Shown here one piece after another: positions 46,360 to 55,628 of a DNA stretch of 64,000 bases. Location: the NCBI GenBank assembly GCA_015060765.1, contig SUXW01000003.1:62001-126000 (forward strand). The letters are read 5' to 3'. The stretch's first letter is position 1; the number at the start of each line of letters is the position of its first letter. A model generated the notes under the pieces. The model was not told the DNA's origin, did not search any database, and worked only from the letters and a program-made list of their open reading frames with translations. Both the position numbers and the translations under genes were made by a program. This DNA comes from Bacteroides sp. (GTDB lineage: Bacteria > Bacteroidota > Bacteroidia > Bacteroidales > Bacteroidaceae).

Positions 46360-47223
46360 ATGATGATTCGTAATTTTTTTAGAATAATAGCTGTTGTAGC
46401 ATTGACTTTGGGTAGCCTGAATGTTTCAGGACAAGACTTGTTGGCTCGTCAAGCTCCGATTGATCGGAAATTGAAAGCTGTGGATTCTGTGGCGCTGATT
46501 CGCCAGTTGAAAGCGGAAAAGTCTGAATACCCGGCTTATGGTTTGTATCCGGAATGGAGTAATGCTTATGCACATTCGTACAAGAATGTAACGCTCCCGG
46601 ATAGTTTCCGGATCGATTTGTCCGAATTCTGTATGCCTACAACCCAGACCAAAATTACATCCAAATTTGGCCCTCGCCGTCGTCGTATGCATTATGGTAT
46701 CGATGTGAAGGTGTATGTTGGCGATACCATTCGTTCGGCTTTTGCAGGAAAGGTTCGGGTGGTGAAGAATCAAGGACGTCGCAAAGGATATGGCAAGTAC
46801 ATCATTATTCGTCACGATAACGGATTGGAAACTGTTTATGGTCACTTGTCCAAACAATTGGTACACGAAGACCAGTATGTGGAAGCTGGCGAAGTGATAG
46901 GCTTGGGAGGTAATACCGGTCGGTCTACAGGGTCACATCTTCATTTTGAGACTCGGTTCTTGGGACAAGCCATCAATCCGGCGTTCATGTTCGATTTTGA
47001 AAAGCAGGATATTGTAGCCGATTCGTATTTGTATGTCAAGAAAGGGGTTCGTCGCAACGGTACGGCTGTTGCATCCAGTGTGGATTACTACAAAGTGCGG
47101 AGAGGCGATTCGTTGTCCAAAATCTCCAAACGTACAGGGGTGTCCGTTAAACAGTTGTGTAAGTTGAATGGTATAACTACACGCACAACTTTGCGGATAG
47201 GACAAGTGCTCAGATGTTCGTGA
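46360..47223 (+). CDS. Secreted M23-type peptidoglycan peptidase with C-terminal LysM
   Basis: 287 residues from the ATG at 46360 (MMIRNFFRIIAVVALTLGSLN, signal peptide to about 23); upstream in-frame starts overlap ndk. The M23 domain is complete: first zinc pair in RRMHYGIDVKV (His and Asp), then TVYGHLSK and SHLHFETR (HxH). A LysM motif at the end (YKVRRGDSLSKISKRTGVSVKQLCKLNG) binds peptidoglycan. Cleaves cross-links during growth or division in the periplasm. All zinc ligands are present so it is likely active and not only a scaffold. Confidence 0.9.
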   Translation: MMIRNFFRIIAVVALTLGSLNVSGQDLLARQAPIDRKLKAVDSVALIRQLKAEKSEYPAYGLYPEWSNAYAHSYKNVTLPDSFRIDLSEFCMPTTQTKITSKFGPRRRRMHYGIDVKVYVGDTIRSAFAGKVRVVKNQGRRKGYGKYIIIRHDNGLETVYGHLSKQLVHEDQYVEAGEVIGLGGNTGRSTGSHLHFETRFLGQAINPAFMFDFEKQDIVADSYLYVKKGVRRNGTAVASSVDYYKVRRGDSLSKISKRTGVSVKQLCKLNGITTRTTLRIGQVLRCS

Positions 47224-47246
47224 ATGTAAGCGTAAGAAATAAAATG

Positions 47247-47275
47247 AAGGCGAAAAGAATTCTTTTCGCCTTTTT
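47247..47275 (+). terminator. Terminator after the M23/LysM gene
   Basis: Perfect palindromic stem (47247-47257 with 47262-47272, AATT loop) followed by TTTTT. Confidence 0.9.
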
Positions 47276-47323
47276 CTTTAGACATAAGAGGAAAAATGTG
47301 TAACTTTGCTGCCTATTGTATGA

Positions 47324-47872
47324 ATGAAAATGAAAGATACGAAGCAACAATTTGAACATGTGATAGGCATTTGCCGGGATTTGTTTGCCAAGAAGTTGCA
47401 CGATTACGGTGCAGCATGGCGTATTATGCGCCCCACTTCCATTACCGACCAGATTTTTATCAAGGCCAACCGCATCCGTAGCATCGAAACGAAAGGGGTG
47501 ACGATGGTCGATGAAGGAATCCGTCCGGAATTTATCGGTATCGTGAACTATGGTATCATCGGACTGATCCAGTTGGAACTGGGATATGCAGAGAAAGATG
47601 ATATGAAGGTGGAAAAGGCAATGGAATTGTATGATCGGTATGCCAAGCAGGCATTGGACTTGATGCTGGCGAAGAACCATGATTACGATGAAGCATGGAG
47701 GAGCATGCGGATCAGTTCGTATACTGATCTGATTCTGATGAAGATCTACCGTACCAAGCAGATAGAAGGGCACGATGGAGCCACTTTGGTTTCTGAAGGT
47801 ATCGATGCCAATTACATGGATATGATAAACTATTCCGTATTCGGATTGATTAAATTGGAGTTTGGAGAATAA
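47324..47872 (+). CDS. DUF1599 protein with two repeated domains
   Basis: 182 residues. Two halves repeat the same motif: KKLHDYGAAWRIMRPTS..TDQI..KANRIRSIE and AKNHDYDEAWRSMRISSYTDLI..KIYRTKQIE, each followed by a Gly-rich VSEGI..... MIN/IVNY..FGLI.LE. This is DUF1599 (Nmad1-like, 'nucleotide modification associated'); function unproven. The stop codon overlaps the TTG start of the following DoxX-like gene. Conserved neighbourhood with DoxX-like protein, tpiA and folE. Confidence 0.85.
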   Translation: MKMKDTKQQFEHVIGICRDLFAKKLHDYGAAWRIMRPTSITDQIFIKANRIRSIETKGVTMVDEGIRPEFIGIVNYGIIGLIQLELGYAEKDDMKVEKAMELYDRYAKQALDLMLAKNHDYDEAWRSMRISSYTDLILMKIYRTKQIEGHDGATLVSEGIDANYMDMINYSVFGLIKLEFGE

Positions 47873-49157
47873 TCCATCTACATATCGTTTTATTAAAATT
47901 TGGACCACCGCTTGCCGTTTCTTGTTGGCCGGAGTGTTCATCTTTTCTGGATTTGTTAAGGCAATAGACCCTTTGGGTACCCTTTATAAGATCCAGGACT
48001 ATTTGTTGGCTTTCGGATTCCCCGATGTGTTCCCGGAATCGTTCCTCTATCTGTTGTCTGTCTTGTTGGCATGCGTGGAATTTTGTTTGGGTACCTATCT
48101 GTTTTTTGGCATACGTCGTCGCATCACTCCTCGGTTGATTTTGCTTATGATGAGTGTGATGACTCCTTTGACATTATGGCTGGCTATTGATGACCCTATC
48201 TCGGATTGTGGATGCTTTGGCGATGCGGTCGTTTTGTCCAATTGGGAAACGTTCTGGAAGAATGTGGTGTTGCTGGTTGCTTCAGTATCCATTTTTAAAT
48301 GGAGAAGATGTATCTTCCCTTTGATCACCGTTCGTTTCGATTGGCTGATAGCGCTCTATTCCTGGGTCTATATAATTGTGATGGCCATATATTGCAGTTG
48401 GTATTTGCCTGTTTTCGATTTCAGACCTTATCACATTGGAGCCGATATCCGTAAAGGCATGGAAATACCGGAAGGAGCCCGGCCGACAGTTTTCGAGACT
48501 CGTTTCGTCTTGAGTAAGGATGGGGAAGAAAAGGAATTTACGTTGGATAATTATCCGGACAGTACCTGGACTTTTGTCGATTCCCGTACCATTGTCAAGG
48601 AAAAGGGATACGAACCTCCTATCCACGATTTCTCTATCATCCGACACGATGACGGAGAAGACATAACCGATGCAGTGCTTGCGGATGAGAATTATACGTT
48701 TTTCTTGGTGGCCCATCAATTGGCACAGGCCGATGATAGTTCCATCGATCTGATTAACGAACTCTACGATTATAGCCTGGCCAATGGATATGGATTCTAT
48801 TGCTTGACATCCTCATCCGATATCGATATCATGAAGTGGCAGGACCGTACCGGAGCGGAGTATCCATTCGCATCCATGGATAATATCACTTTGAAGACCA
48901 TGATCCGTTCCAATCCGGGACTGATGTTGCTCAAGGAGGGAACTGTTATCAATAAGTGGAGCCAGAATGATTTGCCGGATGAATACCAGCTGACCGATCG
49001 GTTGGAAAACCTTCCTTTGGGACAACTGAATCCCCGGTCGTTCATGAATCTCGTTGGATGGGTATTGGCATGGTTCATATTCCCGCTGCTGTTTGTCAGC
49101 ATGATCGATTTGCTGTGGGAAAAACGATGCCGGAACAGAAATAAAGAAGTGAATTAG
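47862..49157 (+). CDS. DoxX-like membrane protein (BT_3928-type)
   Basis: 431 residues starting at a TTG that overlaps the previous gene by 11 bp; no ATG lies before the conserved first helix, so the TTG is the plausible start. Several membrane helices at about 13-30, 50-73, 80-105, 115-135 and 160-180 (LLAGVFIFSGFVKAIDPLGTLYKI as the DoxX motif), with a pair of cysteines in ISDCGCFGD at about 112-115. A soluble segment (about 200-395) looks thioredoxin-like but without an obvious CxxC, and a last helix lies near 405. It may handle quinone or thiol redox; function unknown. Confidence 0.75.
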   Translation: MENNPSTYRFIKIWTTACRFLLAGVFIFSGFVKAIDPLGTLYKIQDYLLAFGFPDVFPESFLYLLSVLLACVEFCLGTYLFFGIRRRITPRLILLMMSVMTPLTLWLAIDDPISDCGCFGDAVVLSNWETFWKNVVLLVASVSIFKWRRCIFPLITVRFDWLIALYSWVYIIVMAIYCSWYLPVFDFRPYHIGADIRKGMEIPEGARPTVFETRFVLSKDGEEKEFTLDNYPDSTWTFVDSRTIVKEKGYEPPIHDFSIIRHDDGEDITDAVLADENYTFFLVAHQLAQADDSSIDLINELYDYSLANGYGFYCLTSSSDIDIMKWQDRTGAEYPFASMDNITLKTMIRSNPGLMLLKEGTVINKWSQNDLPDEYQLTDRLENLPLGQLNPRSFMNLVGWVLAWFIFPLLFVSMIDLLWEKRCRNRNKEVN

Positions 49158-49189
49158 TTTTTATATTAACCTATTAATAAATAAACAAA

Positions 49190-49945
49190 ATGAGAAAAAA
49201 CATTGTTGCAGGAAACTGGAAAATGAACAAGAACCTTCAAGAAGGTATTGCTCTTGCAAAAGAATTGAATGAGGCTTTGACTGCCGATAAGCCCAATTGT
49301 GATGTTGTAATTTGTACTCCATTCATCCACTTGGCTTCTGTCACTCCTATTGTTGACAGCGCATTGATTGGAGTAGGTGCAGAAAACTGTGCCGATAAGG
49401 TATCTGGTGCATATACAGGTGAAGTATCTGCTGAAATGGTTGCCTCTACAGGTGCTCAATATGTAATTTTAGGACACTCTGAACGTCGTTCTTATTATGG
49501 CGAAACAGTCGAAATCCTTGAAGAAAAGGTGAAATTGGCTTTGGCCAACAATTTGACTCCTATCTTCTGTATCGGTGAAGTTTTGGAAGAACGTCAGGCA
49601 GAAAAGCAGAACGAAGTGGTTGCCGCTCAGTTGGCTTCTGTATTTACTTTGTCGGCCGAAGACTTCAGCAAGATCGTACTTGCTTACGAACCGGTATGGG
49701 CTATCGGAACTGGTTTGACTGCAACTCCTGAACAAGCTCAGGATATCCATGCATACATCCGTTCTTTGATTGCAGAAAAGTATGGTCAGGAAATTGCAGA
49801 CAACTGCTCTATCCTTTACGGTGGTAGCTGCAAGCCTTCCAATGCCAAGGAATTGTTTGCAAAGCCTGATGTAGATGGTGGCTTGATCGGTGGCGCTGCT
49901 TTGAAGGTTGCCGACTTCAAGGGTATTATTGACGCGTTCAAATAA
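49190..49945 (+). CDS. tpiA: Triose-phosphate isomerase
   Basis: 251 residues. TIM barrel with Lys11 (GNWKMN), catalytic His96 (ILGHSERR) and Glu167 ([11 protein letters not shown]), all intact, and phosphate-binding GGSCKP / [10 protein letters not shown]. Interconverts dihydroxyacetone phosphate and glyceraldehyde 3-phosphate in glycolysis. Codon use is biased as for highly expressed genes. Followed by an imperfect hairpin (49969-50005) with weak T run. Confidence 0.98.
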   Translation: MRKNIVAGNWKMNKNLQEGIALAKELNEALTADKPNCDVVICTPFIHLASVTPIVDSALIGVGAENCADKVSGAYTGEVSAEMVASTGAQYVILGHSERRSYYGETVEILEEKVKLALANNLTPIFCIGEVLEERQAEKQNEVVAAQLASVFTLSAEDFSKIVLAYEPVWAIGTGLTATPEQAQDIHAYIRSLIAEKYGQEIADNCSILYGGSCKPSNAKELFAKPDVDGGLIGGAALKVADFKGIIDAFK

Positions 49946-50054
49946 TACGCCCCGTCTGTTAAGTTATAGAGAAGGGTCTGTATGCAAAACGTGCAGATTC
50001 TTCTCCTTTCAATTGAATGATTAGTTTTCCCGAATGAAATAATCCGTAAAGACA

Positions 50055-50513
50055 ATGAGAAACATTCTTTTTTTACTGGTTGTATTTTTCAGTCTTCCGG
50101 CGCTCTCTCAAAGAAGTATTGTCGATGAACTGCAGAAGGATGAAGTTGGTCAAGGTAAAGTGACCATCCATCAGGATCCTGCCATCTCTGCGTTGTTGGG
50201 TGTCATCCATCGGAATGGTGCCAATGCCGAAGGAACGGATGTCTTGAAGGCCAGAGGGTATCGGGTGCAGGTATATGCGGGTAACGGATCGCGCGTGGCC
50301 CGTAACGAAGCAAGAGAGGTAGGCGAAAAGATCAAGATGGAATTTCCTGATATCCCCGTATACACCTTCTTCCAGTCTCCTCGTTGGTTGTGCAGGGTAG
50401 GAGATTATCGGAGCGTAGAAGAAGCGGATGCTGTCATGCGAAAACTGAAAGCAACAGGAAAGTTCAAGGAAGTCTCTATTGTTCGGGAACAGATTAATAT
50501 ACCGTTGGAGTGA
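50055..50513 (+). CDS. SPOR-domain protein
   Basis: 152 residues, signal peptide to about 18 (LPALSQ). Residues about 72-148 ([63 protein letters not shown]) are a SPOR domain, which binds denuded peptidoglycan at division sites. Its stop overlaps the start of folE (TGATG), so the two are probably translated together although unrelated in function. Confidence 0.88.
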   Translation: MRNILFLLVVFFSLPALSQRSIVDELQKDEVGQGKVTIHQDPAISALLGVIHRNGANAEGTDVLKARGYRVQVYAGNGSRVARNEAREVGEKIKMEFPDIPVYTFFQSPRWLCRVGDYRSVEEADAVMRKLKATGKFKEVSIVREQINIPLE

Positions 50514-51106
50514 TGATGGAAGAATTGATGCATCCGGAATGGTCCGCTGACAAGATTGAGCAACTGAAGGACCACTATAAAAATATATTGTCTCTATTGG
50601 GTGAGGATACCGCACGGGAAGGGTTGTTGAAGACTCCGGAACGGGTAGCCAAGGCAATGCTTACGCTGACCCGTGGTTACGAACAGGATCCTAATGCCAT
50701 TTTGAATGCCGCTAAATTCAAGGAAGAATATAGCCAGATGGTGATTGTAAAGGACATTGACTTCTTTTCTTTGTGCGAGCATCACATGCTTCCTTTTTAT
50801 GGCAAGGTACATGTGGCATATATCCCCAATGGATATATCACCGGCTTGAGTAAGATAGCACGGGTAGTGGATGTCTTTTCTCATCGGTTGCAGGTTCAGG
50901 AACGGATGACCTTGCAGATTAAGGAATGCATTCAGCAGACGCTCAACCCTTTGGGTGTCATGGTGGTGGTAGAGGCCAAGCACATGTGTATGCAGATGCG
51001 TGGTGTGGAGAAACAGAATTCAGTGACAACTACTTCCGATTTTACCGGTGCGTTCAATCAAGCGAAAACTCGTGAAGAGTTCATGAACCTGATACAGCAT
51101 AACTAA
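50513..51106 (+). CDS. folE: GTP cyclohydrolase I
   Basis: 197 residues from ATG 50513 (an alternative is 50516). First step of folate biosynthesis. Zinc ligands: Cys88 and His91 in [10 protein letters not shown] and the cysteine of [11 protein letters not shown] near 159; GTP-binding [22 protein letters not shown]. Length normal. Start codon shares TGATG with the SPOR gene stop. Convergent with dnaG across a short hairpin. Confidence 0.97.
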   Translation: MMEELMHPEWSADKIEQLKDHYKNILSLLGEDTAREGLLKTPERVAKAMLTLTRGYEQDPNAILNAAKFKEEYSQMVIVKDIDFFSLCEHHMLPFYGKVHVAYIPNGYITGLSKIARVVDVFSHRLQVQERMTLQIKECIQQTLNPLGVMVVVEAKHMCMQMRGVEKQNSVTTTSDFTGAFNQAKTREEFMNLIQHN

Positions 51107-51120
51107 ATCGTAGTTATGCT
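51096..51120. terminator. Hairpin overlapping the folE and dnaG stop codons
   Basis: 10-bp perfect stem (51096-51105 with 51111-51120), loop AATCG. It contains parts of both stop codons. No T run on either side, so termination strength is uncertain. Confidence 0.5.
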
Positions 51121-53075
51121 TTCATAATGACTCGGTCGCCTGCCCGCTTGGCCATCTCTTTCAGCAGGTCCGACAGCTCTTTGTAGTGCTTCATCACTTC
51201 CTTGCACTTTTCCATGTCACCCAGCACTTCCGGCCTGTTCAACTGCTGGCTGGTTTGTTTCATGTCTTCTTCCAATATGGACAACTTGAAGTCTATCAAC
51301 AAGTGAGGTATCAATTCGTGTAGCCGTTCTTCGTCTTTGGTCAATGCTTCTTCGTTGCTTTTGCTCAATTGGTACTTTTCATTCAGCATGTCAGCTGCCA
51401 AACGGGTAATGGCAGAGTCTGGATGGGTCAGGAAATAACGTTCTGCTACAAAATCCTTGTCGGTCAGATGAGCCTCGGCTTCTGCCAACAATTTGCGGTG
51501 CAGGGGGTTGTGAAACGATAAGTCGTCTTGCTTCAAATCCATCGAAATGAATTCTGTCACCGTTATTGGCGTACTTTCCCCTTCCTCGTTTTCCAAGTAG
51601 CATACAGTCTTTTCCCCGTAGCGTATCAATGCTTTTACCAGTTCCTGCTCTTTGGAATAGAATGGCAGTTGGTCGCATCCCGCTTGAGGAATATAATTTT
51701 CCCGTTGTATTACCGGTGGTATTTCTTCCTTCTCTTTCTGGTGCTGCTCTATGTAGTTGTCTTTCCGCTGCTTCACAATCTTGTCAATCTCGTTCTGAAT
51801 GATTCTTTCGTCTACATTCAGAATGGATGCACATTCTTTCAGACAGGCATAGCGGACAACTTCATTGGGGATGAGCCCGATGCTTTTGGACATGTCCGAA
51901 ATCAGTCCGGCACGCTTGATGGGGTCGTTTTGGGTATCCTTCAATAACAGATTGGTCTTGAAACGGATGAAGTCTTCCTCATGCTCGGCAATGTATTGCT
52001 GGAATTCGGTGCTGTTATGCTTGCGTGCAAAACTGTCGGGGTCTTCTCCGTCGGGCAAAAGAAGCACTTTGATGTTCATCCCTTCAGAGAGCAGCATGTC
52101 AATCCCTCGGATACTGGCTTTGATACCGGCTTCATCACCGTCGTATAGCAGGGTGATGTTCGAGGTGAAACGGTGCAACAACCGGATTTGCTCTTCGCTC
52201 AAGGCTGTTCCCGAATTGGCCACTACATTTTCAATGCCGCATTGGTGCATGGCAATCACGTCGGTATATCCTTCTACCATGTATACGCAGTCTTTCTTCA
52301 CAATGGCACTCTTGGCTTGGAATATGCCGTACAATTCACGTCGCTTGCTGTATATCTCGGATTCGGGCGAATTGATGTATTTCTGGCTCACTCCTTTTGT
52401 CCGGCTGTCCAGTACGCGACCGCCAAACCCTAAGATCTTACCGCTTACATTGAACCAGGGGAAAATCACTCGCCCCCAGAAACGGTCCCGGATGCTACCG
52501 TCTTCCTTTTCGTAGCAAAGCCCGGTCTTTATCAGGTATTCCTTTTTGTAACCTTTTCGGATAGCTTCTTTGGCCAGTGCGTCGTTGGAAGAAGTGCTGT
52601 ATCCCAAATGGAATTTCTTGACAATATCGTCGCGGATGCCCCGTTGGCGGAAATAGGCCATACCAATGGATTTTCCGTCAATGTGATTGTATAGAATGTC
52701 CTGGAAATAATCACGGGCAAAGGCATTGACTACGTACAGACTCTCGCGTACGTTTTGGGCTTCCTTTTCTTCGGTGGTGAGCTCGCGTTCCTTGACTTCG
52801 ATGTGATATTTGTTGGCCAACCATTTCAGGGCCTCATAATAAGTCATTTGCTCGTGCTCCATAATGAAGTGTACCGCATTACCTCCCTTGCCACAAGAAA
52901 AACATTTGCAAAGACCTTTGGCGGGTGAGACGTAGAACGAGGGGGTCTTGTCGTCATGGAACGGACACAACCCCACAAAGTTGACTCCCTTTTTCTTGAG
53001 GGTCACGAATTCGGATACCACATCCACTATTTGTGCGGCATCAAGGATACGTTCTATGGTAGGACGGTCTATCAT
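51114..53075 (-). CDS. dnaG: DNA primase
   Basis: 653 residues from ATG 53075 (MIDRPTIERILDAAQIVDVV); a longer frame would read into tRNA-His and is rejected. Makes RNA primers for replication. N-terminal zinc finger: Cys37 and His40 (LCPFHDDKTPSF), Cys58 and Cys61 (CFSCGKGG). TOPRIM core: VYMVEGYTDVIAMHQ with the Glu, and LLYDGDEAGIKAS with the DxD pair. The C-terminal 200 residues are the DnaB-binding part and are variable. Length is normal for Bacteroidetes. Confidence 0.97.
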   Translation of the reverse strand: MIDRPTIERILDAAQIVDVVSEFVTLKKKGVNFVGLCPFHDDKTPSFYVSPAKGLCKCFSCGKGGNAVHFIMEHEQMTYYEALKWLANKYHIEVKERELTTEEKEAQNVRESLYVVNAFARDYFQDILYNHIDGKSIGMAYFRQRGIRDDIVKKFHLGYSTSSNDALAKEAIRKGYKKEYLIKTGLCYEKEDGSIRDRFWGRVIFPWFNVSGKILGFGGRVLDSRTKGVSQKYINSPESEIYSKRRELYGIFQAKSAIVKKDCVYMVEGYTDVIAMHQCGIENVVANSGTALSEEQIRLLHRFTSNITLLYDGDEAGIKASIRGIDMLLSEGMNIKVLLLPDGEDPDSFARKHNSTEFQQYIAEHEEDFIRFKTNLLLKDTQNDPIKRAGLISDMSKSIGLIPNEVVRYACLKECASILNVDERIIQNEIDKIVKQRKDNYIEQHQKEKEEIPPVIQRENYIPQAGCDQLPFYSKEQELVKALIRYGEKTVCYLENEEGESTPITVTEFISMDLKQDDLSFHNPLHRKLLAEAEAHLTDKDFVAERYFLTHPDSAITRLAADMLNEKYQLSKSNEEALTKDEERLHELIPHLLIDFKLSILEEDMKQTSQQLNRPEVLGDMEKCKEVMKHYKELSDLLKEMAKRAGDRVIMKA

Positions 53076-53097
53076 CTGGTAGCTGACTTTGATGCTG

Positions 53098-53105
53098 CAA
53101 ATGTA
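53098..53105 (-). promoter_or_regulatory. -7 element of dnaG
   Basis: Minus strand TACATTTG, 22 bp before the start; no clear -33. Confidence 0.4.
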
Positions 53106-53158
53106 GGAAAAAAAAAGAAAATCCTCAATAATCTGAACGATTATCAAGGATTTCTTCG

Positions 53159-53233
53159 GGTGACTAGTGGGATTCGAACCCACGACATTCAGAACCACAA
53201 TCTGACGCTCTAACCGACTGAACTATAGTCACC
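53159..53233 (-). tRNA. tRNA-His (GTG)
   Basis: Minus strand sequence folds as a tRNA: acceptor GTGACTA with TAGTCAC, anticodon arm CAGATTGTGGTTCTG giving GTG, and T-arm GTGGGTTCGAATCCCAC. A G at the -1 position (53233) can pair with C73 (53159), the histidine-tRNA identity mark. No encoded CCA. Confidence 0.95.
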
Positions 53234-53261
53234 ATTTAGAGACTTCCTTTCGAAAGCGATG

Positions 53262-53292
53262 CAAAGGTACGGCTTTTTTTGGAATATGCAAA
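53262..53292 (-). promoter_or_regulatory. Promoter of tRNA-His
   Basis: Minus strand -7 TACCTTTG (53262-53269) and -33 TTTG (53289-53292), spacing 19 bp. Same -7 sequence as the four-tRNA operon and the FadL gene. Confidence 0.75.
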
Positions 53293-53331
53293 CAAACCGG
53301 AACTTTTTTTATTCAAATTAGCATCTTTTTC

Positions 53332-54213
53332 TTATTGATAGATGGCTTTCTTACCGGCCAACAAGGTATTCTTCATCAACGAAACAATGGTCATCGGTCC
53401 CACACCGCCCGGTACAGGGGTAATGTATGAACACTTCGGTGCCACTTCGTCAAACTTCACGTCACCGGTCAACTTGAAGCCGCTCTTCTTGCTGGCATCG
53501 GGTACGCGGGTCGTACCAACGTCAATTACTACAGCTCCTTCCTTCACCATCTCTGCCTTTACGAAATTCGGTTGGCCCAAAGCGGCTATAAGGATGTCGG
53601 CTTCCTGACATTCCTTTACCAGATCCTTGCTGCGGCTGTGGCACACGGTTACAGTGGCATCCCCGGGATAGGCTTTCTGCATCATCAAACTGGCCATTGG
53701 CTTGCCTACAATGTTGCTTCGTCCCAACACTACGCACTTCTTGCCTTGTGTCTCAATGTTGTATCTCTTCAGCAATTCCAGAATACCGTTGGGAGTAGCC
53801 GATACATAACAAGGCAATCCGATACTCATACGACCCACGTTGATGGGGTGGAAACCGTCCACGTCCTTGCGGTAGTCGATGGCTTCTATCACTTTCTGTT
53901 CCGCAATGTGCTTGGGCAGCGGCAACTGCACGATGAATCCGTCCACATCGCTGTCTTCGTTCAGTTCCTGAACTTTAGCCAACAGTTCTTCTTCGGTCAC
54001 ATCGGCTTCATAGCGGATCAGTGTCGACTTGAATCCGCACACTTCACATGCCTTTACCTTGGCGGCAACATACGTCTCACTTCCCCCGTCATGTCCCACG
54101 AGGATGGCTGCCAAGTGCGGGCGCTTTCCGCCATTGGCTACAATTTCGGCTACTTCAGCAGCGATTTCCTGCTTCACTTGTTCCGAAATGGCTTTTCCGT
54201 CTATCAGTTGCAT
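53332..54213 (-). CDS. folD: Methylenetetrahydrofolate dehydrogenase / cyclohydrolase
   Basis: 293 residues. Bifunctional folate one-carbon enzyme: N-terminal catalytic part with [17 protein letters not shown] (Lys conserved) and [12 protein letters not shown], then the NADP domain [17 protein letters not shown] and the C-terminal [12 protein letters not shown]. 18 bp after ffh, so likely co-transcribed. Confidence 0.97.
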   Translation of the reverse strand: MQLIDGKAISEQVKQEIAAEVAEIVANGGKRPHLAAILVGHDGGSETYVAAKVKACEVCGFKSTLIRYEADVTEEELLAKVQELNEDSDVDGFIVQLPLPKHIAEQKVIEAIDYRKDVDGFHPINVGRMSIGLPCYVSATPNGILELLKRYNIETQGKKCVVLGRSNIVGKPMASLMMQKAYPGDATVTVCHSRSKDLVKECQEADILIAALGQPNFVKAEMVKEGAVVIDVGTTRVPDASKKSGFKLTGDVKFDEVAPKCSYITPVPGGVGPMTIVSLMKNTLLAGKKAIYQ

Positions 54214-54231
54214 AGTTCTATCTTTAAAAAA

Positions 54232-55563
54232 TTATCGTCTCATCTTAGGCATCATCTTGGCCATCTTGGCCATGTTGCTACCGGTAACCATCTTCATCAT
54301 CTTGCGGGTTTGGTCGAATTGCTTCAACAGGCGGTTCACTTCCTGCAGGTTGGTTCCGCTTCCCTTGGCAATACGCTGGCGGCGGCTTCCGTTCAGTATC
54401 TCCGGACGTTTGCGTTCTTCCGGTGTCATGGAGTAGATAATGGCTTCAATGCTTTTGAAGGCGTTGTCGTCTATGTCCACATCCTTGATGGCCTTGCCCA
54501 CACCGGGAATCATGGCTGCCAAGTCCTTCAGGTTACCCATTTTCTTGATTTGTTGGATCTGCGAGAGGAAGTCGTTGAAGTCGAACTGGTTCTTTTGGAT
54601 CTTCTTCTGCAGACGCTTGGCTTCTTCTTCGTCGTATTGCTCCTGGGCACGTTCCACCAACGATACGATGTCACCCATGCCCAAGATACGGTCGGCCATA
54701 CGGGAAGGGTGGAACTGATCGATGGCATCCAACTTCTCACCGGTACCTACAAACTTGATGGGCTTGTTCACTACCGTACGGATCGAAAGGGCGGCACCTC
54801 CTCGGGTATCACCGTCGAGCTTGGTCAGAACCACACCGTCGAAATCCAGACGTTCGTTGAACTCGCGGGCCGTATTCACGGCATCCTGACCGGTCATGGA
54901 GTCTACCACAAACAAAGTTTCATCCGGTTGGATGGCTTTCTTGATGGCTTCAATCTCCTGCATCATCTGTTCGTCCACAGCCAGACGACCGGCAGTATCG
55001 ACAATTACCAGGTCGTTGCCCATGGTCTTGGCTTCCTTGATGGCATTCAAGGCAATCTGTACCGGGTTCTTGCTATCCGGTTCGCTGTATACGGGCACAC
55101 CCACTTGTTCGCCCAATACCTTCAACTGCTCGATGGCCGCCGGACGGTACACGTCACAAGCTACCAACAACGGTTTGCGGTTCTTCTTGGTCTTGAGCAT
55201 GCGAGCCAGCTTGCCGGTGAAGGTGGTCTTACCTGAACCTTGCAGACCCGACATCAAGATTATGGCCGGACGTCCTTCCAGCTTCAGGTCGGCAGTCTCA
55301 CCACCCATCAACTGGGTCAGCTCGTCGTGCACAATCTTTACCATCAACTGGCTGGGCTTAACGGCTGTCAGTACATTCTGTCCCAATGCCTTGGCCTTAA
55401 CCGTATCCGTAAAGTTCTTGGCTACCTTGTAATTCACGTCGGCATCGAGCAGTGCCCGTCGCACATCTTTCAGTGTTTCCGCCACATTGATTTCGGTGAT
55501 TTTACCTTCACCTTTCAGAATCTTGAACGACCGTTCCAGTCTTTCGCTTAAATTATCGAACAT
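54232..55563 (-). CDS. ffh: Signal recognition particle GTPase Ffh
   Basis: 443 residues: N domain, G domain with P-loop GLQGSGKTTFTGKLA, VIVDTAGRL and TKLDGDTRGGAAL, and the methionine-rich M domain at the end (SGTNLQEVNRLLKQFDQTRKMMKMVTGSNMAKMAKMMPKM). Binds 4.5S RNA and signal sequences of membrane proteins. First gene of the ffh-folD pair. A -7 box lies 40 bp upstream. Confidence 0.98.
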   Translation of the reverse strand: MFDNLSERLERSFKILKGEGKITEINVAETLKDVRRALLDADVNYKVAKNFTDTVKAKALGQNVLTAVKPSQLMVKIVHDELTQLMGGETADLKLEGRPAIILMSGLQGSGKTTFTGKLARMLKTKKNRKPLLVACDVYRPAAIEQLKVLGEQVGVPVYSEPDSKNPVQIALNAIKEAKTMGNDLVIVDTAGRLAVDEQMMQEIEAIKKAIQPDETLFVVDSMTGQDAVNTAREFNERLDFDGVVLTKLDGDTRGGAALSIRTVVNKPIKFVGTGEKLDAIDQFHPSRMADRILGMGDIVSLVERAQEQYDEEEAKRLQKKIQKNQFDFNDFLSQIQQIKKMGNLKDLAAMIPGVGKAIKDVDIDDNAFKSIEAIIYSMTPEERKRPEILNGSRRQRIAKGSGTNLQEVNRLLKQFDQTRKMMKMVTGSNMAKMAKMMPKMRR

Positions 55564-55603
55564 ATATTTTTCTTATTTTATTATTTCTTAAACTTTTGAG
55601 CGG

Positions 55604-55611
55604 CAAAATTA
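55604..55611 (-). promoter_or_regulatory. -7 element of ffh
   Basis: Minus strand TAATTTTG, 41 bp before the start codon; no -33 recognised. It sits in the 65-bp gap next to the MATE gene end. Confidence 0.4.
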
Positions 55612-55628
55612 ATAAAAAAGATTCATAA

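Noticed and set aside
49969-50005. A riboswitch or leader between tpiA and the SPOR gene
   Set aside because: Only one imperfect hairpin of terminator kind is seen; no recognisable aptamer consensus.
53572-55236. A 554-codon plus-strand open frame opposite folD and ffh
   Set aside because: It is a mirror of the two minus-strand genes: histidine-rich, no known motif, no promoter or start context. The opposite strand contains clear Ffh and FolD motifs.
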